From positions 310,001 through 374,000 of the forward strand of contig JAHQRK010000013.1 of NCBI GenBank assembly GCA_019828595.1: DNA of 64,000 nucleotides. The letters are read 5' to 3'. The notes beneath the pieces are model-generated. The model was not told where the DNA came from. It was given only the letters and a program-made list of their open reading frames with translations, and ran no database searches. Positions 22,277-33,061 of this stretch are shown piece after piece (position 1 is the first letter of the stretch; each line of letters opens with the position of its first letter). The translations under genes and the position numbers were made by a program. The stretch comes from Aphanomyces cochlioides (lineage: Eukaryota > Oomycota > Saprolegniomycetes > Saprolegniales > Verrucalvaceae).

Positions 22277-23428
22277 TTAATCCAAGATGGGGTGGTCAAA
22301 ATCGGTCGTCGCGTTCACAGAGTCGACAGTGGCGTCTTCAAGGAAGGCCGACTTGGTAGAGCCGAACGTGATGGTTTCCTTGGCAAATTGGCTGAAGCCC
22401 TTGTAGACTTCAGCACCGCGGGTACGGATGGTCGAGGTGGGGGCGACGAAGTCCGCGCCAGCAATCTCAAGCGTCAGGACTGGCTTACGGTAAGTGCGAT
22501 AGTGGTAGTCATCGAAGGCACCATACGCAGGGTACAACGTCGCACTAGTTTCAGCCTTGTAGTTGGAGCCCATTTGCTTTTGGATGTTGGCACCCAAGAC
22601 CTTAAACTTGGCATCGTCGCCGTTGCCAAGGGGCTTGGTCGTGTCACCCGGAGGGTACAAGACCAAACCGGCGTACGAGTGCAAGTCAATCCAGCCGACA
22701 ATTTCGCTGTTGTGGGCCTTCAACCAGTCGGCAATCCCCTTGGATTCAGGTTCACTGAATGGCTTGGGGCCAGGATAGTCTTCATCACTTGGAGCAGCGG
22801 GCGTTGGGTCAGTGAAGAAGGTTGGGAAGTTGCGGTTCAAGTCGACTTCGTTGGCGTTCTTGCGTTGGTAGCGGTTGCCATTCCATGAGATATCGTAGCC
22901 ATCAATGTTCACGATCGGGACGAAGTACAAGTTGAATTGATCGGCGATGGTCGACTTGCCGTTGGCAATGTCGTCCAAAATGGCCGACAGAGTGTACACA
23001 AGCGACGAGCCGGCGATCCATTCACGGGCGTGGATCAAACTTTCATAGTAGACGTACTTGGTGATGCTCGAGTTCTTGACCAACTTGTAGCCGTAGATGG
23101 TTTGACCCTTGACAGTCTTGGTGATGGCGAACTTGGTCAACAAGGTTGGGTTTTGAGCGACCAACTTGTCAACGTACTCGAAGATTTGAGTCGACGTGCG
23201 GAAGCAGTTGTGGTACGTGCTCGTGGTGTATGTGCCAGCCTTGAGTGTGGTCAAATATCCCGAGTTGGACGTGTGGCACTTGCGGTTGGTGTCGGCATCG
23301 TCTTGGATGGCTTGGACTTGAGCCGCCGTTCGCAAGACTTTGTCAGGGCCACGGACAAGGTCGTTGTCAACGTCACCAGCGGCGACAAGAGCAGCAGCAA
23401 CGGCCAAGGCGGAGTAGATCAACTTCAT
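22277..23428 (-). CDS. Secreted M14A zinc carboxypeptidase, subfamily B (copy 5)
   Basis: A 383-residue subfamily B enzyme with signal peptide MKLIYSALAVAAALVAAG, HxxE at 133-136, NRN, His250 (WIDLHSYAG), Tyr299 and Glu321. Asp306 sits at the S1' position, so basic C-terminal residues are the predicted substrates. It differs from the gene at 13609 in TDPTPAAPSDEDYPG, AETSATLYPAYG and AGADFVAPTS. The frame is open upstream to 23584, but family sequence and the core promoter place the start at 23428. It is intronless, in tandem with the gene at 24463 and 130 bp from the pogo element. Confidence 0.95.
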   Translation of the reverse strand: MKLIYSALAVAAALVAAGDVDNDLVRGPDKVLRTAAQVQAIQDDADTNRKCHTSNSGYLTTLKAGTYTTSTYHNCFRTSTQIFEYVDKLVAQNPTLLTKFAITKTVKGQTIYGYKLVKNSSITKYVYYESLIHAREWIAGSSLVYTLSAILDDIANGKSTIADQFNLYFVPIVNIDGYDISWNGNRYQRKNANEVDLNRNFPTFFTDPTPAAPSDEDYPGPKPFSEPESKGIADWLKAHNSEIVGWIDLHSYAGLVLYPPGDTTKPLGNGDDAKFKVLGANIQKQMGSNYKAETSATLYPAYGAFDDYHYRTYRKPVLTLEIAGADFVAPTSTIRTRGAEVYKGFSQFAKETITFGSTKSAFLEDATVDSVNATTDFDHPILD

Positions 23429-23445
23429 CGCAAAAAGGAAAATGA
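23429..23445 (-). promoter_or_regulatory. Core promoter, subfamily B type
   Basis: Minus strand TCATTTTCCTTTTTGCG abuts the ATG, identical to that at 47242-47258. Confidence 0.7.
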
Positions 23446-23644
23446 AACAGGGTGAAAGTGCAAAGTGCACTATAGAACGATCCAACTCAGATGACCAAAG
23501 TACACAGTGTAGACAGACGGTGAACTTGCTCATCTGGTTAGACCAGATCGATGGCCAGCGATGACTTTCTCCCCAGTTTGTCAAGCGCCTACAGCTCTAT
23601 CCCGCTTGGCGCATCTGAGTTTGGTCTCAGAGATCGTTGTGCCT

Positions 23645-24246
23645 TCAACATTCGCCGTGGCTTGGCTGGCAAATGAGATACGAGTTCGTTCCGGCGTCAT
23701 CTATCAACGATATCACGGGACAAGCCAAGGATAGTTGGCACACCTTCGATATCTTCTTCGATTGTTTATGAGGTCGTAAAGCATTCGTGAGGTCGTGAAT
23801 CTCGTCATTGAGAATGGCATAAAAGGCGCTCGAACTATCCAAAGCGGCCATGGAACGGGATTGCCTCGTACCCTGACGATGCGTTATCAGGGATGTCAGA
23901 TTGCAAGATTGTGGGTAAACATGGTTCGATGCACCCGTGAGCAATGTTGATGGCTTTATTTGGTGGTGCGGCTGCGTTTTCTTTGGGCTGTTTTTGTAGT
24001 TCCAAGCAGTAGATGGAAGTTTAGTTGCAATATTCTCCACGTGGCGATAGTGGTGAGCCCAACGATCCGCCTTCGTTCTTGACAACCTGCCAAATCAAGC
24101 GGAATATCTAGCATGGTCGCCATACCTGATTGACAATCGCCACCCGAATCACCAAACTTCACGGTTTTGATCGAGAGCTCTTCGTTTGCTGACATTCGAC
24201 CACGATCATTAATGGCCAGGACGTGAATTTCAACGCTTTGGGGCAT
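23645..24246 (-). CDS. Hypothetical reading frames, doubtful gene
   Basis: From an ATG at 24244-24246 a frame of about 96 residues (MPQSVEIHVLAINDRGRMSA) overlaps a longer frame without an ATG that runs to 23645 and contains KADRWAHHYRHVENIATKLP. A GTATGG..GGCAG segment at about 24077-24115 could be a 39-bp intron, but it does not bring the two frames together. No family was recognised. This may be a degenerate gene between two M14 genes or chance frames. Confidence 0.25.
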
Positions 24247-24462
24247 TCGGTTGAAGTTCCCAGACTGGGAGCGGCGTCACTAAAAGTTTGAGTTTTACAA
24301 TTCGGGGCTGAGCTTTATCCCCACAATATATCATAAAGCCAAACCTGTCGTCTAAGGATTCCCCAGAGCCACCTATTCATTAGGCAATGAGTTAAGTTAT
24401 GTTGTTAAGGTTCATGCGATTATATTCTTGCGTATTGACGAACGACAAGACTGCACGAGTCC

Positions 24463-25773
24463 CTAACCATTAGACTTCAACTGTGTGTGGTTTTTGAGGT
24501 ATGGAATGTGCTCGACGATTTCAACGCGCTCCTCAACGAGGTATGGGACTTTATCTTCGTTTGTGCTTTCCTCGGTCCTTGTTTCTGTTTCAAGCGACGA
24601 TGGACGACGGGTTCGGATTGTTGTCGTAGGCTTGGGAGTTGCCTTAGGCGTCACCTTGGGGGTTGGAAGGGGACTCGTCGTCGAAGGGGTTGGCCCAGCT
24701 CCTCCATTGAATGTAATCCTTTCAAGTGCAAATTGGCTGAAGCCCTTGTAGACTTCAGCACCGCGGGTACGGATGGTCGAGGTGGGGGCGACGAAGTCCG
24801 CGCCAGCAATCTCAAGCGTCAGGACTGGCTTACGGTAGGTGCGGTAGTGGTAGTCATCAAAGGCGCCATACGCAGGGTACAACGTCCCACCGGTTTCAGC
24901 CTTGTAGTTGGAGCCCATTTGCTTTTGGACGTTGGCACCCAAGACCTTAAACTTGGCATCGTCGCCGTTGCCAAGGGGCTTGGTCGTGTCACCCGGAGGG
25001 TACAAGACCAAACCGGCGTACGAGTGCAAGTCAATCCAGCCGACAATTTCGCTGTTGTGGGCCTTCAACCAGTCGGCAATCCCCTTGGATTCAGGTTCAC
25101 TGAATGGCTTGGGGCCAGGATAGTCTTCATCACTTGGAGCAGCGGGCGTTGGGTCAGTGAAGAAGGTTGGGAAGTTGCGGTTCAAGTCGACTTCGTTGGC
25201 GTTCTTGCGTTGGTAGCGGTTGCCATTCCATGAGATATCGTAGCCATCAATGTTCACGATCGGGACGAAGTACAAGTTGAATTGATCGGCGATGGTCGAC
25301 TTGCCGTTGGCAATGTCGTCCAAAATGGCCGACAGAGTGTACACAAGCGACGAGCCGGCGATCCATTCACGGGCGTGGATCAAACTTTCATAGTAGACGT
25401 ACTTGGTGATGCTCGAGTTCTTGACCAACTTGTAGCCGTAGATGGTTTGACCCTTGACAGTCTTGGTGATGGCGAACTTGGTCAACAAGGTTGGGTTTTG
25501 AGCGACCAACTTGTCAACGTACTCGAAGATTTGAGTCGACGTGCGGAAGCAGTTGTGGTACGTGCTCGTGGTGTATGTGCCAGCCTTGAGTGTGGTCAAA
25601 TATCCCGAGTTGGACGTGTGGCACTTGCGGTTGGTGTCGGCATCGTCTTGGATGGCTTGGACTTGAGCCGCCGTTCGCAAGACTTTGTCAGGGCCACGGA
25701 CAAGGTCGTTGTCAACGTCACCAGCGGCGACAAGAGCAGCAGCAACGGCCAAGGCGGAGAAGATCAACTCCAT
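24463..25773 (-). CDS. Secreted M14A carboxypeptidase, subfamily B, with Thr/Pro tail (copy 6)
   Basis: 436 residues. It starts MELIFSALAVAAALVAAG (signal peptide) and has the complete M14 active site of subfamily B, including Asp at the S1' position. Homology stops abruptly after FSQFA. It then reads LERITFNGGAGPTPSTTSPL, a Thr/Pro/Lys-rich low-complexity linker of about 45 residues and a charged tail ending LKNHTQLKSNG, about 85 residues with no counterpart in the other copies. Such a tail could be an O-glycosylated stalk or wall-attachment region; this is inference. The catalytic part follows the 22277 gene except for a tract at about 24823-24930 that matches the 13609 gene, so it is a mosaic. 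It is intronless. Confidence 0.93.
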   Translation of the reverse strand: MELIFSALAVAAALVAAGDVDNDLVRGPDKVLRTAAQVQAIQDDADTNRKCHTSNSGYLTTLKAGTYTTSTYHNCFRTSTQIFEYVDKLVAQNPTLLTKFAITKTVKGQTIYGYKLVKNSSITKYVYYESLIHAREWIAGSSLVYTLSAILDDIANGKSTIADQFNLYFVPIVNIDGYDISWNGNRYQRKNANEVDLNRNFPTFFTDPTPAAPSDEDYPGPKPFSEPESKGIADWLKAHNSEIVGWIDLHSYAGLVLYPPGDTTKPLGNGDDAKFKVLGANVQKQMGSNYKAETGGTLYPAYGAFDDYHYRTYRKPVLTLEIAGADFVAPTSTIRTRGAEVYKGFSQFALERITFNGGAGPTPSTTSPLPTPKVTPKATPKPTTTIRTRRPSSLETETRTEESTNEDKVPYLVEERVEIVEHIPYLKNHTQLKSNG

Positions 25774-25790
25774 AGCAAAAAGGAAAATAG
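25774..25790 (-). promoter_or_regulatory. Core promoter, subfamily B type
   Basis: Minus strand CTATTTTCCTTTTTGCT abuts the ATG; same class as the sister genes. Confidence 0.6.
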
Positions 25791-26977
25791 TCCAAGGGCA
25801 TAGTGCACTTTGGAATTTGCCTAATCAAATTCGAAAAGGTGATGACTGGATCGTTTCGACAGATGCTGGATCGGTTTGTCTGGTTAGACGAGACGGAGCT
25901 TTGCATTTTGAACGGTTGCGTTCTACGAGCTGGACACACGAGATATGCTTTTGTCCTGGAGACGTCAGTCGAGACAAAGGGAAAGGATGGACGGAACAAG
26001 TTTTCTCTTTGTTTAATTATAGTTCTTGGAGATTCTGTGAGAAAGTAACTCAGATCGCGCAGTTTAATTGTTTCAGTCTGAACGTTGCAATGATGCCTTC
26101 ACCAAACATTTTTCATGCCTATTCGTCAAGAAACCTCGTTTAATAGTTAGAGCAAGAAGCACATTTCTTTGGTTTGGTCTGCATATGCCGGTACAATTAA
26201 AAGTCCAACATTCATGTGAAAACATATCCTTTGGCTCTGGCTATCATGGGGGAATTTTCCATAAGATGTATTGTGATTGGAAATCGTAGGAACAGATCCA
26301 ACTTCTCATACGCCTACCGTCGAGTCAAGCGTCAATCTTACAGAGACGACAGACCACTTGAGCCGTTCTTGGCATGGATGAAGCTTGGCCACCTCTAAAG
26401 GCCTGCCAAAGAGCTCTACCCACGACTTCGTATGGCGCTGCCAATGTCATATTACTGGCATATTCATGCTTCAAAGTTCGTTCGCTCATGCCTTCATTTC
26501 GATTTTGACGAATCAAAGTAATATTGAATTTTAATTGGCTGAATTTGAATTGATTTGAGATCTTTCTCTTGCGCCAAGTTGAAACTTTGCCAGCACCGTC
26601 AAGGGAAGCATGGCCCCAAAACCAGGAGCTTGTATCCAGCTGAGATGGCTCATACGTAACGTGTACTATTTTAAATTCTAATGCAGAACGAATCGTTTTT
26701 AAATGAATTTAATACACTATCGCGATTGTGTGCTGCGAATACCTGTTTCATGGCAAAGGTATCAGCATTGCTAGATAGCGTCAACCACCTTACTCAGGGG
26801 GTTGTTCAATATTGCGCACATGCATAGAGATATGCAATGCAGTCTGACGACGCAATTTGCATTACCACTGGTTGACTTTGTTCATATTCGTCTAATGATG
26901 AATGGAATGCGACGAGTATGAACAAAGTCAAACAGTACATATTCGTCTCATGACGAATGGAGTATGAACAAAGTCAA
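25791..26977. other. Intergenic, hairpin at the LTR insertion site
   Basis: No gene recognised. TTGACTTTGTTCATA (26873-26887) and its complement about 40 bp on form a hairpin. A third copy of TATGAACAAAGTCAA ends exactly where the LTR element starts. Confidence 0.5.
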
Positions 26978-27468
26978 TGTGACGTGGTACGTGGTATCCG
27001 CACATAAACCCGATTAGTCTCTGATCCGGATCCAGGTTAATCCGGATCCGCACTGAAACCCTGATTGTTGTTGATCAGGATCCTGGTTGATCCGGGTCTG
27101 GATTTAGTATGCCTAATCCGGGCCGGATTATTATCCTCTCACCACTTGATCCGGGCCAGACTCATCCTTCACTCGGATCGACCACCTTGACCCGGATTTG
27201 TATCAGATACCCCCCCTTCTATCATTGGCTCAACCCAAGTTCAAGACCATTTCTGCCTTCATTACACTGTACTTATTCTCTACCTTGAACTATAGCCTAT
27301 AGTAAATTGCATATGTAGTCAGTAGGTAGCTAGCCTTCATAACCTTGACAATCTTTTTTACCTTAATCTTCCCACGGTTGAACCGAACCCTACGTTATCA
27401 GTCGCACGTCCGCCAATTGCGCTCGTATCTCGAAGAAATCCGGCTAGAAACCTACGTTTTACGCCACA
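26978..27468 (+). repeat. Left LTR
   Basis: 491 bp, TGTGACGTGG..CGCCACA. About six base differences from the right LTR, which also has an insertion of about 29 bp near 31605-31635. Confidence 0.88.
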
Positions 27469-27510
27469 TTAGAGAAGCAGGGTACGGCACAAGCTTGCTG
27501 GACTACGACT

Positions 27511-29231
27511 ATGGAAGATCATTCCCCTGAAAAACCCGCTGAGGCTCCATCACTGAGGGCCTCCAAAAAGTCTGTTGCATCGTCTACGACGACTAGGAGA
27601 TCCGCGAGACTCAAAGGCGACCTGCCTGAATAAGGTCTCTACGAAAAACCTGCAAGAACTCGGAAAATCTTATCGAACCTCCCGCCTCTGGAAATCAGCG
27701 AAGAACGGGACTCAATCAGTTCTGTCCCAAGCTCTACCGGGTCTGTCGCAAGTAAGCGAGAAGCCGAAAATGACCAGGATTTGTCTCCGCAATCTCTCGT
27801 TCCACCAAAACTGCCGGCCGTGCCCAGTCCGTCAGTCATCGGACGAGAAAATCCGGGTGAAAGACCACCCGGATCGAGAAGTCCGGTTTTGCAAGAACAC
27901 CTAGACAGGGACGAGCCCCATCAGGATGCTGATCTCTATACTCCCAGATCAACCCCTGAGTCATTTATTGAATATCCTGGTGACAATGATGCATCGGAAG
28001 GAAGGATACAAATCCTGGCCAGATTTTCAGGCCAAGCGCGCGAAGAGTCCGTCGTGTTGCATCGGCAATGATGTGAGAATCTCTTGGTTGAACAACGACT
28101 CGCACAGGTGCTGCCTATCAGCGGTACATTGGAATGGTGGAAACAGAGCGGAATGAGTTACGCCTGGAAAATCAAGAAATCCGGGTGTTCGTGATAAGGA
28201 TCTTGGATCAATCTCGGGAAAATGAAGAAACCCGGATCAGAGCTTTTAATGACGCTTTGGTTCGTCTTGAAGAATCCTTCATGAACCAACTGGAAGCATG
28301 CATCGCAACTATCCGAGAATGTGAAATGGAAATCCGGATCCGGGCTAGCAACTCCTTTCTGGACTCCGCCGAGTTTCAAATAGCTGTGGAAAACGCCATC
28401 ATGGTGGAAAGACAAACACTACAGAACCGGCTACTTAGAAGCGAAGTAGAGAAAGAAGAAGTTGCGAAGGAATTGGAGCAGACTCGATCGAACTTGGCCC
28501 TATCCGTCAACCGGATCAGGATTATGGAAGACGATGAGCAGAATTTCCGACAAAGGTTGTCCAACCTGAATGCTGATAAAGAAGGTTTGCTGCGGAGTCT
28601 GACGACCCTACAACACCAAGGTCGTGATTTACAAATCCGGGCCCAGGACCAACACCAGGAAGAAGTGACCCGAATCCGGGTGGACCACCAATTAGACCTG
28701 GAACGGATCCGAAAAGAAGCGGAAGATGAAAATGCCCAGCTCAAAGCTGCTCATCTCGAGGAACTTGATCAAATCCGGGTCACATCCGAAACCCAGATTA
28801 CGAAAATCCGGGCAGAGTTACAATCCGTCTCGGTCGAATCCGGATCTGAGGTGTCGCGACTCGCCGAAGCGAACCGACAGCTCCATGATGATCTTGCCAG
28901 ACTCGAACTCCTACACGCGGACTGGAACACTGAACGCCGAGAACTCCAACAACAACTGGATGATCAAGAAGCCGCGTACCTGGAGCTCGAAGATGAGCTT
29001 AGGATCGTCAAGAGTCAGCACGAGCAGGATTTTAAACAATCCTATTAAGACTACCAAAAGCAGCTGCAAAGCGCCAAAGAATCCGGTTCAAAGCTCCAAC
29101 AAGTAATCCTGGTGGATGAAATAAACCGGTTGAGTGACCAAGTCAACTCTCACAAAAATCAGGTTCACGAACAAGCCGCAAAGGTCAAGACTGATTTACG
29201 AGCTCGAGGCCAATCTGCAAAAGAGAGTTAG
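27511..29231 (+). pseudogene. Gag-like coiled-coil protein of the LTR element
   Basis: Starts at an ATG (MEDHSPEKPAEAPSLRASKK) with a Ser/Pro-rich acidic N-terminus. Stops are at 27631-27633 (same frame) and near 28072. From 28134 a different frame encodes about 300 residues of almost continuous heptad-like coiled coil (NRIRIMEDDEQNFRQRLSNL and similar). A TAA at 29046-29048 is followed in frame by more coiled coil to the TAG at 29229-29231. No zinc knuckle was seen. Position after the left LTR suggests a structural Gag-type protein; that is inference. At least three disruptions make this copy defective. Confidence 0.6.
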
Positions 29232-29233
29232 TC

Positions 29234-31039
29234 CTAGAGGTCAACCGGGGTTGCCATGTCAAATATGCCCAAAAGATTTACGACCTGGTCGCATATTCGG
29301 GACCTTTGGCCAGAACTTGGAATACTCGGACGACAGATATTCGGCCGCAGCCCCGGCGACACGAGCCCGGAGATGTCGCTCAGTGCGATCGGCTTGTGAA
29401 ACAACTGTGACCAGGCTGGGTGGGGGAAACACAGGAAACAGATCAGGTCGTCGTCGAAGTCGGAGTGGTCGATCAGGAAGTGCGTCGCGTGGTATACGAT
29501 TGGCTCCCATGCCTTGTTATCTGCCTTGTCCGTCAACTCGAACATCCGTTTCCACACTTCCTCCCCGCAGCTCTCCCAAAACCGGGTCGTCTCCGCCCGG
29601 AAATGGCTGACCGCTAGGGCGTGGTCCGGGTTCTTGAAGGGCTTTCGCCGACGTCGGGAAGGAAGTGTTCGGCTGTGTAAACGTAACGACGCCAAGGCCG
29701 AGACTGGCAAATGTCCCGGTGGAGCTCGACCAGCGTCTGATGCTTCGAGATTCCCTTCGCTGACGCCGATTTCGAAGGTTTCTTCTCTTCATCCGTGTCG
29801 ACTCTAACCGGATCCGTATTTTCTGCCCCCTTCTCGACGGCTGGATCTCTGGCCACCTTTGCGCCAGCCGGATTTCCAGCCTCTCTTGCCTCGGCCTGAT
29901 TTGTCGTTTGGGTCGCCACTTCTCCCACCTCCTCGTCGTCATCATCATCGCCGAATAATTCTATGGCCAGAGCTTCATCGCTCAGTGGCCCGATCGGTGG
30001 CGATGGGGGACCACTTGGACATGGGCGTTTGGATGTATCGATCGGCTCTGGTGCCGCCTGTTTCTTGCCTTTGTCAGGAGTCTTGACGTCGCTTGCTGGC
30101 TTTGTCTTTCTGCCCCGATCGCCTTCAGCTGCCTTAGGGTGTCTGGTCGAGCCGGACGGGTTCTCTTGAGTCTTCTTTTCGCGCGATTGGACTGGTCCGG
30201 ACGCCTTGTGGAGATTCTTCGACGGACTTTGGTCCGATCTTTTCCGTGGTGCTTGATCCGATCCGGGTGTCTTGTCGGACGACTTGGACACATTCTTCAC
30301 GCTCTCCTTCACTGGCGGCTGAGCGGATTTCCCTCCGCTGGAGATACTTCGATCCTTGCGCGAATCGTCCCGTCTGGGGGTGGTACAGCCACCACCCGGA
30401 TCATTTGAGGGAGGCATCGCTGGAAGAGCGAACCTTTCGATACTCGGGTCAGGATCACCAGGGTTCATTGTAAACCCGTGCAACGCTGCTCACGCGTCGC
30501 AGGAACGCCCATCCGACAGCAACCCTTCGTCGTTCAACCAGGCCCGGATCGCCAGGTCGGCCGAGTCGGGATTGCTGATCGCATGGTTCTTGAGAGCCCA
30601 GTTGAGAAATCGGTGTCCCAGCGTCACCCGGTCCGATTGAAGGCGCTTCAATTCTTCTCTCGATCTATTCCGTTCGCTGCGAAGCCGATCGACCTGATCC
30701 TTTAGCTTGGAATGCATTTCGCGTTCTTGGTCGTGCTGCTTGATCTGGTCGCGGTAGCTGTCGCGGGCCTGGGTCAGTCGTTCAACCTCCAATTTCAGTG
30801 CCCGGATTTCCTCGATCCGCTTTTCTCGGTCCTTCTCCGAAGCCTTGTGGTCGTTGGGGAGGCGCTCGTAGTCCTCTCTCTTAACGAGGTGTCGCTCCTG
30901 CTCCCGCTTTTCCTTCATTGCCTTCTCATAATCGCTTCGGAGTCGGTCGTGGTCTTCCTTCTTGACGTGGCTTCCTTCGAACTCGCGGAACTCCTTCGTT
31001 CAAGCGTTCTTCGATCGACGTTGTCGGTTGGTTGGACAT
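29234..31039 (-). pseudogene. Antisense coiled-coil/charged protein of the LTR element
   Basis: Coding is opposite to the LTR transcription direction. It begins at the ATG 31037-31039 (MSNQPTTSIEERLNE), shifts frame near 31000 into FREFEGSHVKKEDHD, and runs through a Lys/Glu/Arg coiled coil. It passes an in-frame TGA at about 30490, then a Ser/Pro/Lys-rich linker and an acidic patch (LFGDDDDDEEVGE). After a further frame change near 29640 it ends in a globular segment (AETTRFWESCGEEVWKRMFE) with the stop at 29234-29236. No known domain was recognised. The 2-bp gap to the opposing stop makes a fully convergent pair. Confidence 0.55.
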
Positions 31040-31197
31040 TTTCCCCAATGCTCTTTTCCCTTGGCGAAGTGAAACGACGGTTGTGTCCAGTCGCTTTGCT
31101 GCACTGTCTCTTTTCTCTCCCTATTTTGGCGCAAAACCGGGTCCGACCGAATCCTAATCGGGTCAAATCAGGAGCTTTGACATTTAGTCTGGGGGGA

Positions 31198-31717
31198 TGT
31201 GACGTGGTACGTGGTATCCGCACATAAACCCGATTAGTGTCTGATCCGGATCCAGGTTAATCCGGATCCGCACTGAAACCCTGATTGTTGTTGATCAGGA
31301 TCCTGGTTGATCCGGGTCTGGATTTAGTATGCCTGATCCGGGCCGGATTATTATCCTCTCACCACTTGATCCGGGCCAGACTCATCCTTCACTCGGATCG
31401 ACCACCTTGACCCGGATTTGTATCAGATACCCCCCCTTCTATCATTGGCTCAACCCAAGTTCAAGACCATTTCTGCCTTCATTACATTGTATTTATTCTC
31501 TACCTTGAACTATAGCCTATAGTAAATTTCATATGTAGTCAGTAGGTAGCTAGCCTTCATAACCTTGACAATCTTTTTTACCTTAATCCTCCCACGGTTG
31601 AACCCGCCGGGCGCGCTGATCCTCCCACCAGCTGCGCCCTACGTTATCAGTCGCACGTCCGCCAATTGCGCTCGTATCTCGAAGAAATCCGGCTAGAAAC
31701 CTACGTTTTACGCCATA
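31198..31717 (+). repeat. Right LTR
   Basis: 520 bp, preceded by a polypurine tract and followed by TCAA. The end reads CCATA rather than CCACA of the left copy. Confidence 0.88.
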
Positions 31718-32543
31718 TCAAAGTGTGGTATGTGTATACACCTACAGCAAAGGTGGACCTAGGGTGCCCTATTTAATGCTTAGTTAATTAGTTTTTGAGG
31801 AATGTTATGGTCTGAAGCGAGATTTGGCATGATTCATTTGGTTGAGGGTATCAAAAACATACCAAACTAAAGATCGTCTATTCAAGTCTTTCTCTCTATA
31901 TTGTGCTTGAGCTGTCGCCTGAAGCTTCTGACGACTTAGCCTTACATAAATAAAAAGTGCACATGCATGCCGCGCCGCTCTGACCGGCTCGTGATCTTTC
32001 CGCTCGCTCGAAACACTCGATACATGACACTAACATTATGATTGGTCAATATAAAGAGATTTTTATAGATGTTTGATTGGTCAATGAATCGTAGGAATTT
32101 TGGTCCTACAATTCGGCAAAAATTTCAGTCAAATCGAACTTCATACTTTAATCAAGTAAATATGTGAGGTATTTTTTCGAAAAAATGGAAAATATCGCAA
32201 AATTCTTCCTAAAATTCATCAAAATATCAAATACAGTTCCTACATTTTCCGACTTATGTAAAATATACTCGAATGTATTGTGCTTTCGAGCAAAATTTCG
32301 GGTATCAGCGTGATTTGTAGAGTCCTTTATCAATCGTTTTGATTGGCTAATACGACACATTTTGACCAATCAAATATTGTCGATTTCATTCGAAATTGTG
32401 AGGGTTGGGTCCGAAATGTATCGATTTTTCAAATCGATCTGCAAATCGCTCAGCCAATCAGAATCGAGTATTTACCTAAACACACCCGGACACACGTGTA
32501 ATTAATTTGGGACGTTTGCCATACTTTCCATTTATACTTGACT
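31718..32543. other. Intergenic AT-rich repeat sequence
   Basis: No gene. 32400-32620 resembles 52560-52800 (CAGCCAATCAGAATCGA, CACAC clusters, TTCAGTATGAT, GAATCGATTTGGAA-like), so it is a dispersed repeat. Confidence 0.5.
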
Positions 32544-32960
32544 TCAGTATGATCGAATCGATTTGGAATAGAATTCGATTTTGGTAAAAAAATACAAATT
32601 TGGGTGAAAAAGACAATACTGACATTGAAAAATCAGCCAATGGAATCGATTCGCGGATCGGTTCTTTGGCGTGATTCGATTGCCGAAACCCAAAATTTGT
32701 ATCAAATCAATAATAGTTTGAGAGACTCTCACTTCTTGCTCAAAGTCATTCACAGGAAGGAAGGGCAGAATAGACAATTGCTCTAAGTACTTGGCCAACA
32801 ATGACCTCTCGTGCATATATCGAGCGCTCGAAGGAATGAAACGTATACGAAATAACTTCTCAATTTCGCGTCTTATCCTTGGAGGCATAGACGGATTCAT
32901 GACCACCATAAGCTTGACGATGGCGTCGACATCTCTGAGGACCGCCGCTCGACGAGGCAT
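32544..32960 (-). pseudogene. Possible N-terminal fragment of a PIF/Harbinger-type transposase
   Basis: From the ATG at 32960 the frame reads MPRRAAVLRDVDAIVKLMVV and later PSSARYMHERSLLAKYLEQL, then FEQEVRVSQTIIDL. This layout resembles the N-terminal region of Harbinger transposases, but there is no catalytic part. It is adjacent to, and may be disrupted by, the pogo fragment on the other strand. The assignment is tentative. Confidence 0.3.
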
Positions 32961-33061
32961 GAAAAGAGAAGTGATTAAGAAAGAGACTATCCGGTCATGT
33001 GTCACCAAGCATTCTGAAATCGATTTTGCTCTATTGATTCCCCTTAAAAATAGCAATGAGT

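Larger units (their letters stand above)
26978..31717. mobile_element. Non-autonomous LTR element without pol
   Basis: A 4740-bp element with LTRs 26978-27468 and 31198-31717, a 4-bp duplication TCAA (26974-26977 and 31718-31721) and a G-rich polypurine tract (GGGGGGA) just before the right LTR. No reverse transcriptase, integrase or retropepsin motif was seen in the 3.7-kb interior, so it needs enzymes in trans (LARD-like). The interior carries two converging coiled-coil-rich coding regions whose stops are 2 bp apart. The hexamer ATCCGG/CCGGAT is heavily repeated in LTRs and both coding regions. Confidence 0.85.

Noticed and set aside
26216..26516. Frames near 26.3 kb resembling a host-gene fragment (MTLAAPYEVVGRALWQAF, minus strand)
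   Set aside because: Too short and without an intact flank to assign a family.
26978..27468. Tandem GATCC-rich sequence considered as a CRISPR or satellite array
   Set aside because: It is present once in each LTR with irregular spacing and no spacers; it is LTR sequence.
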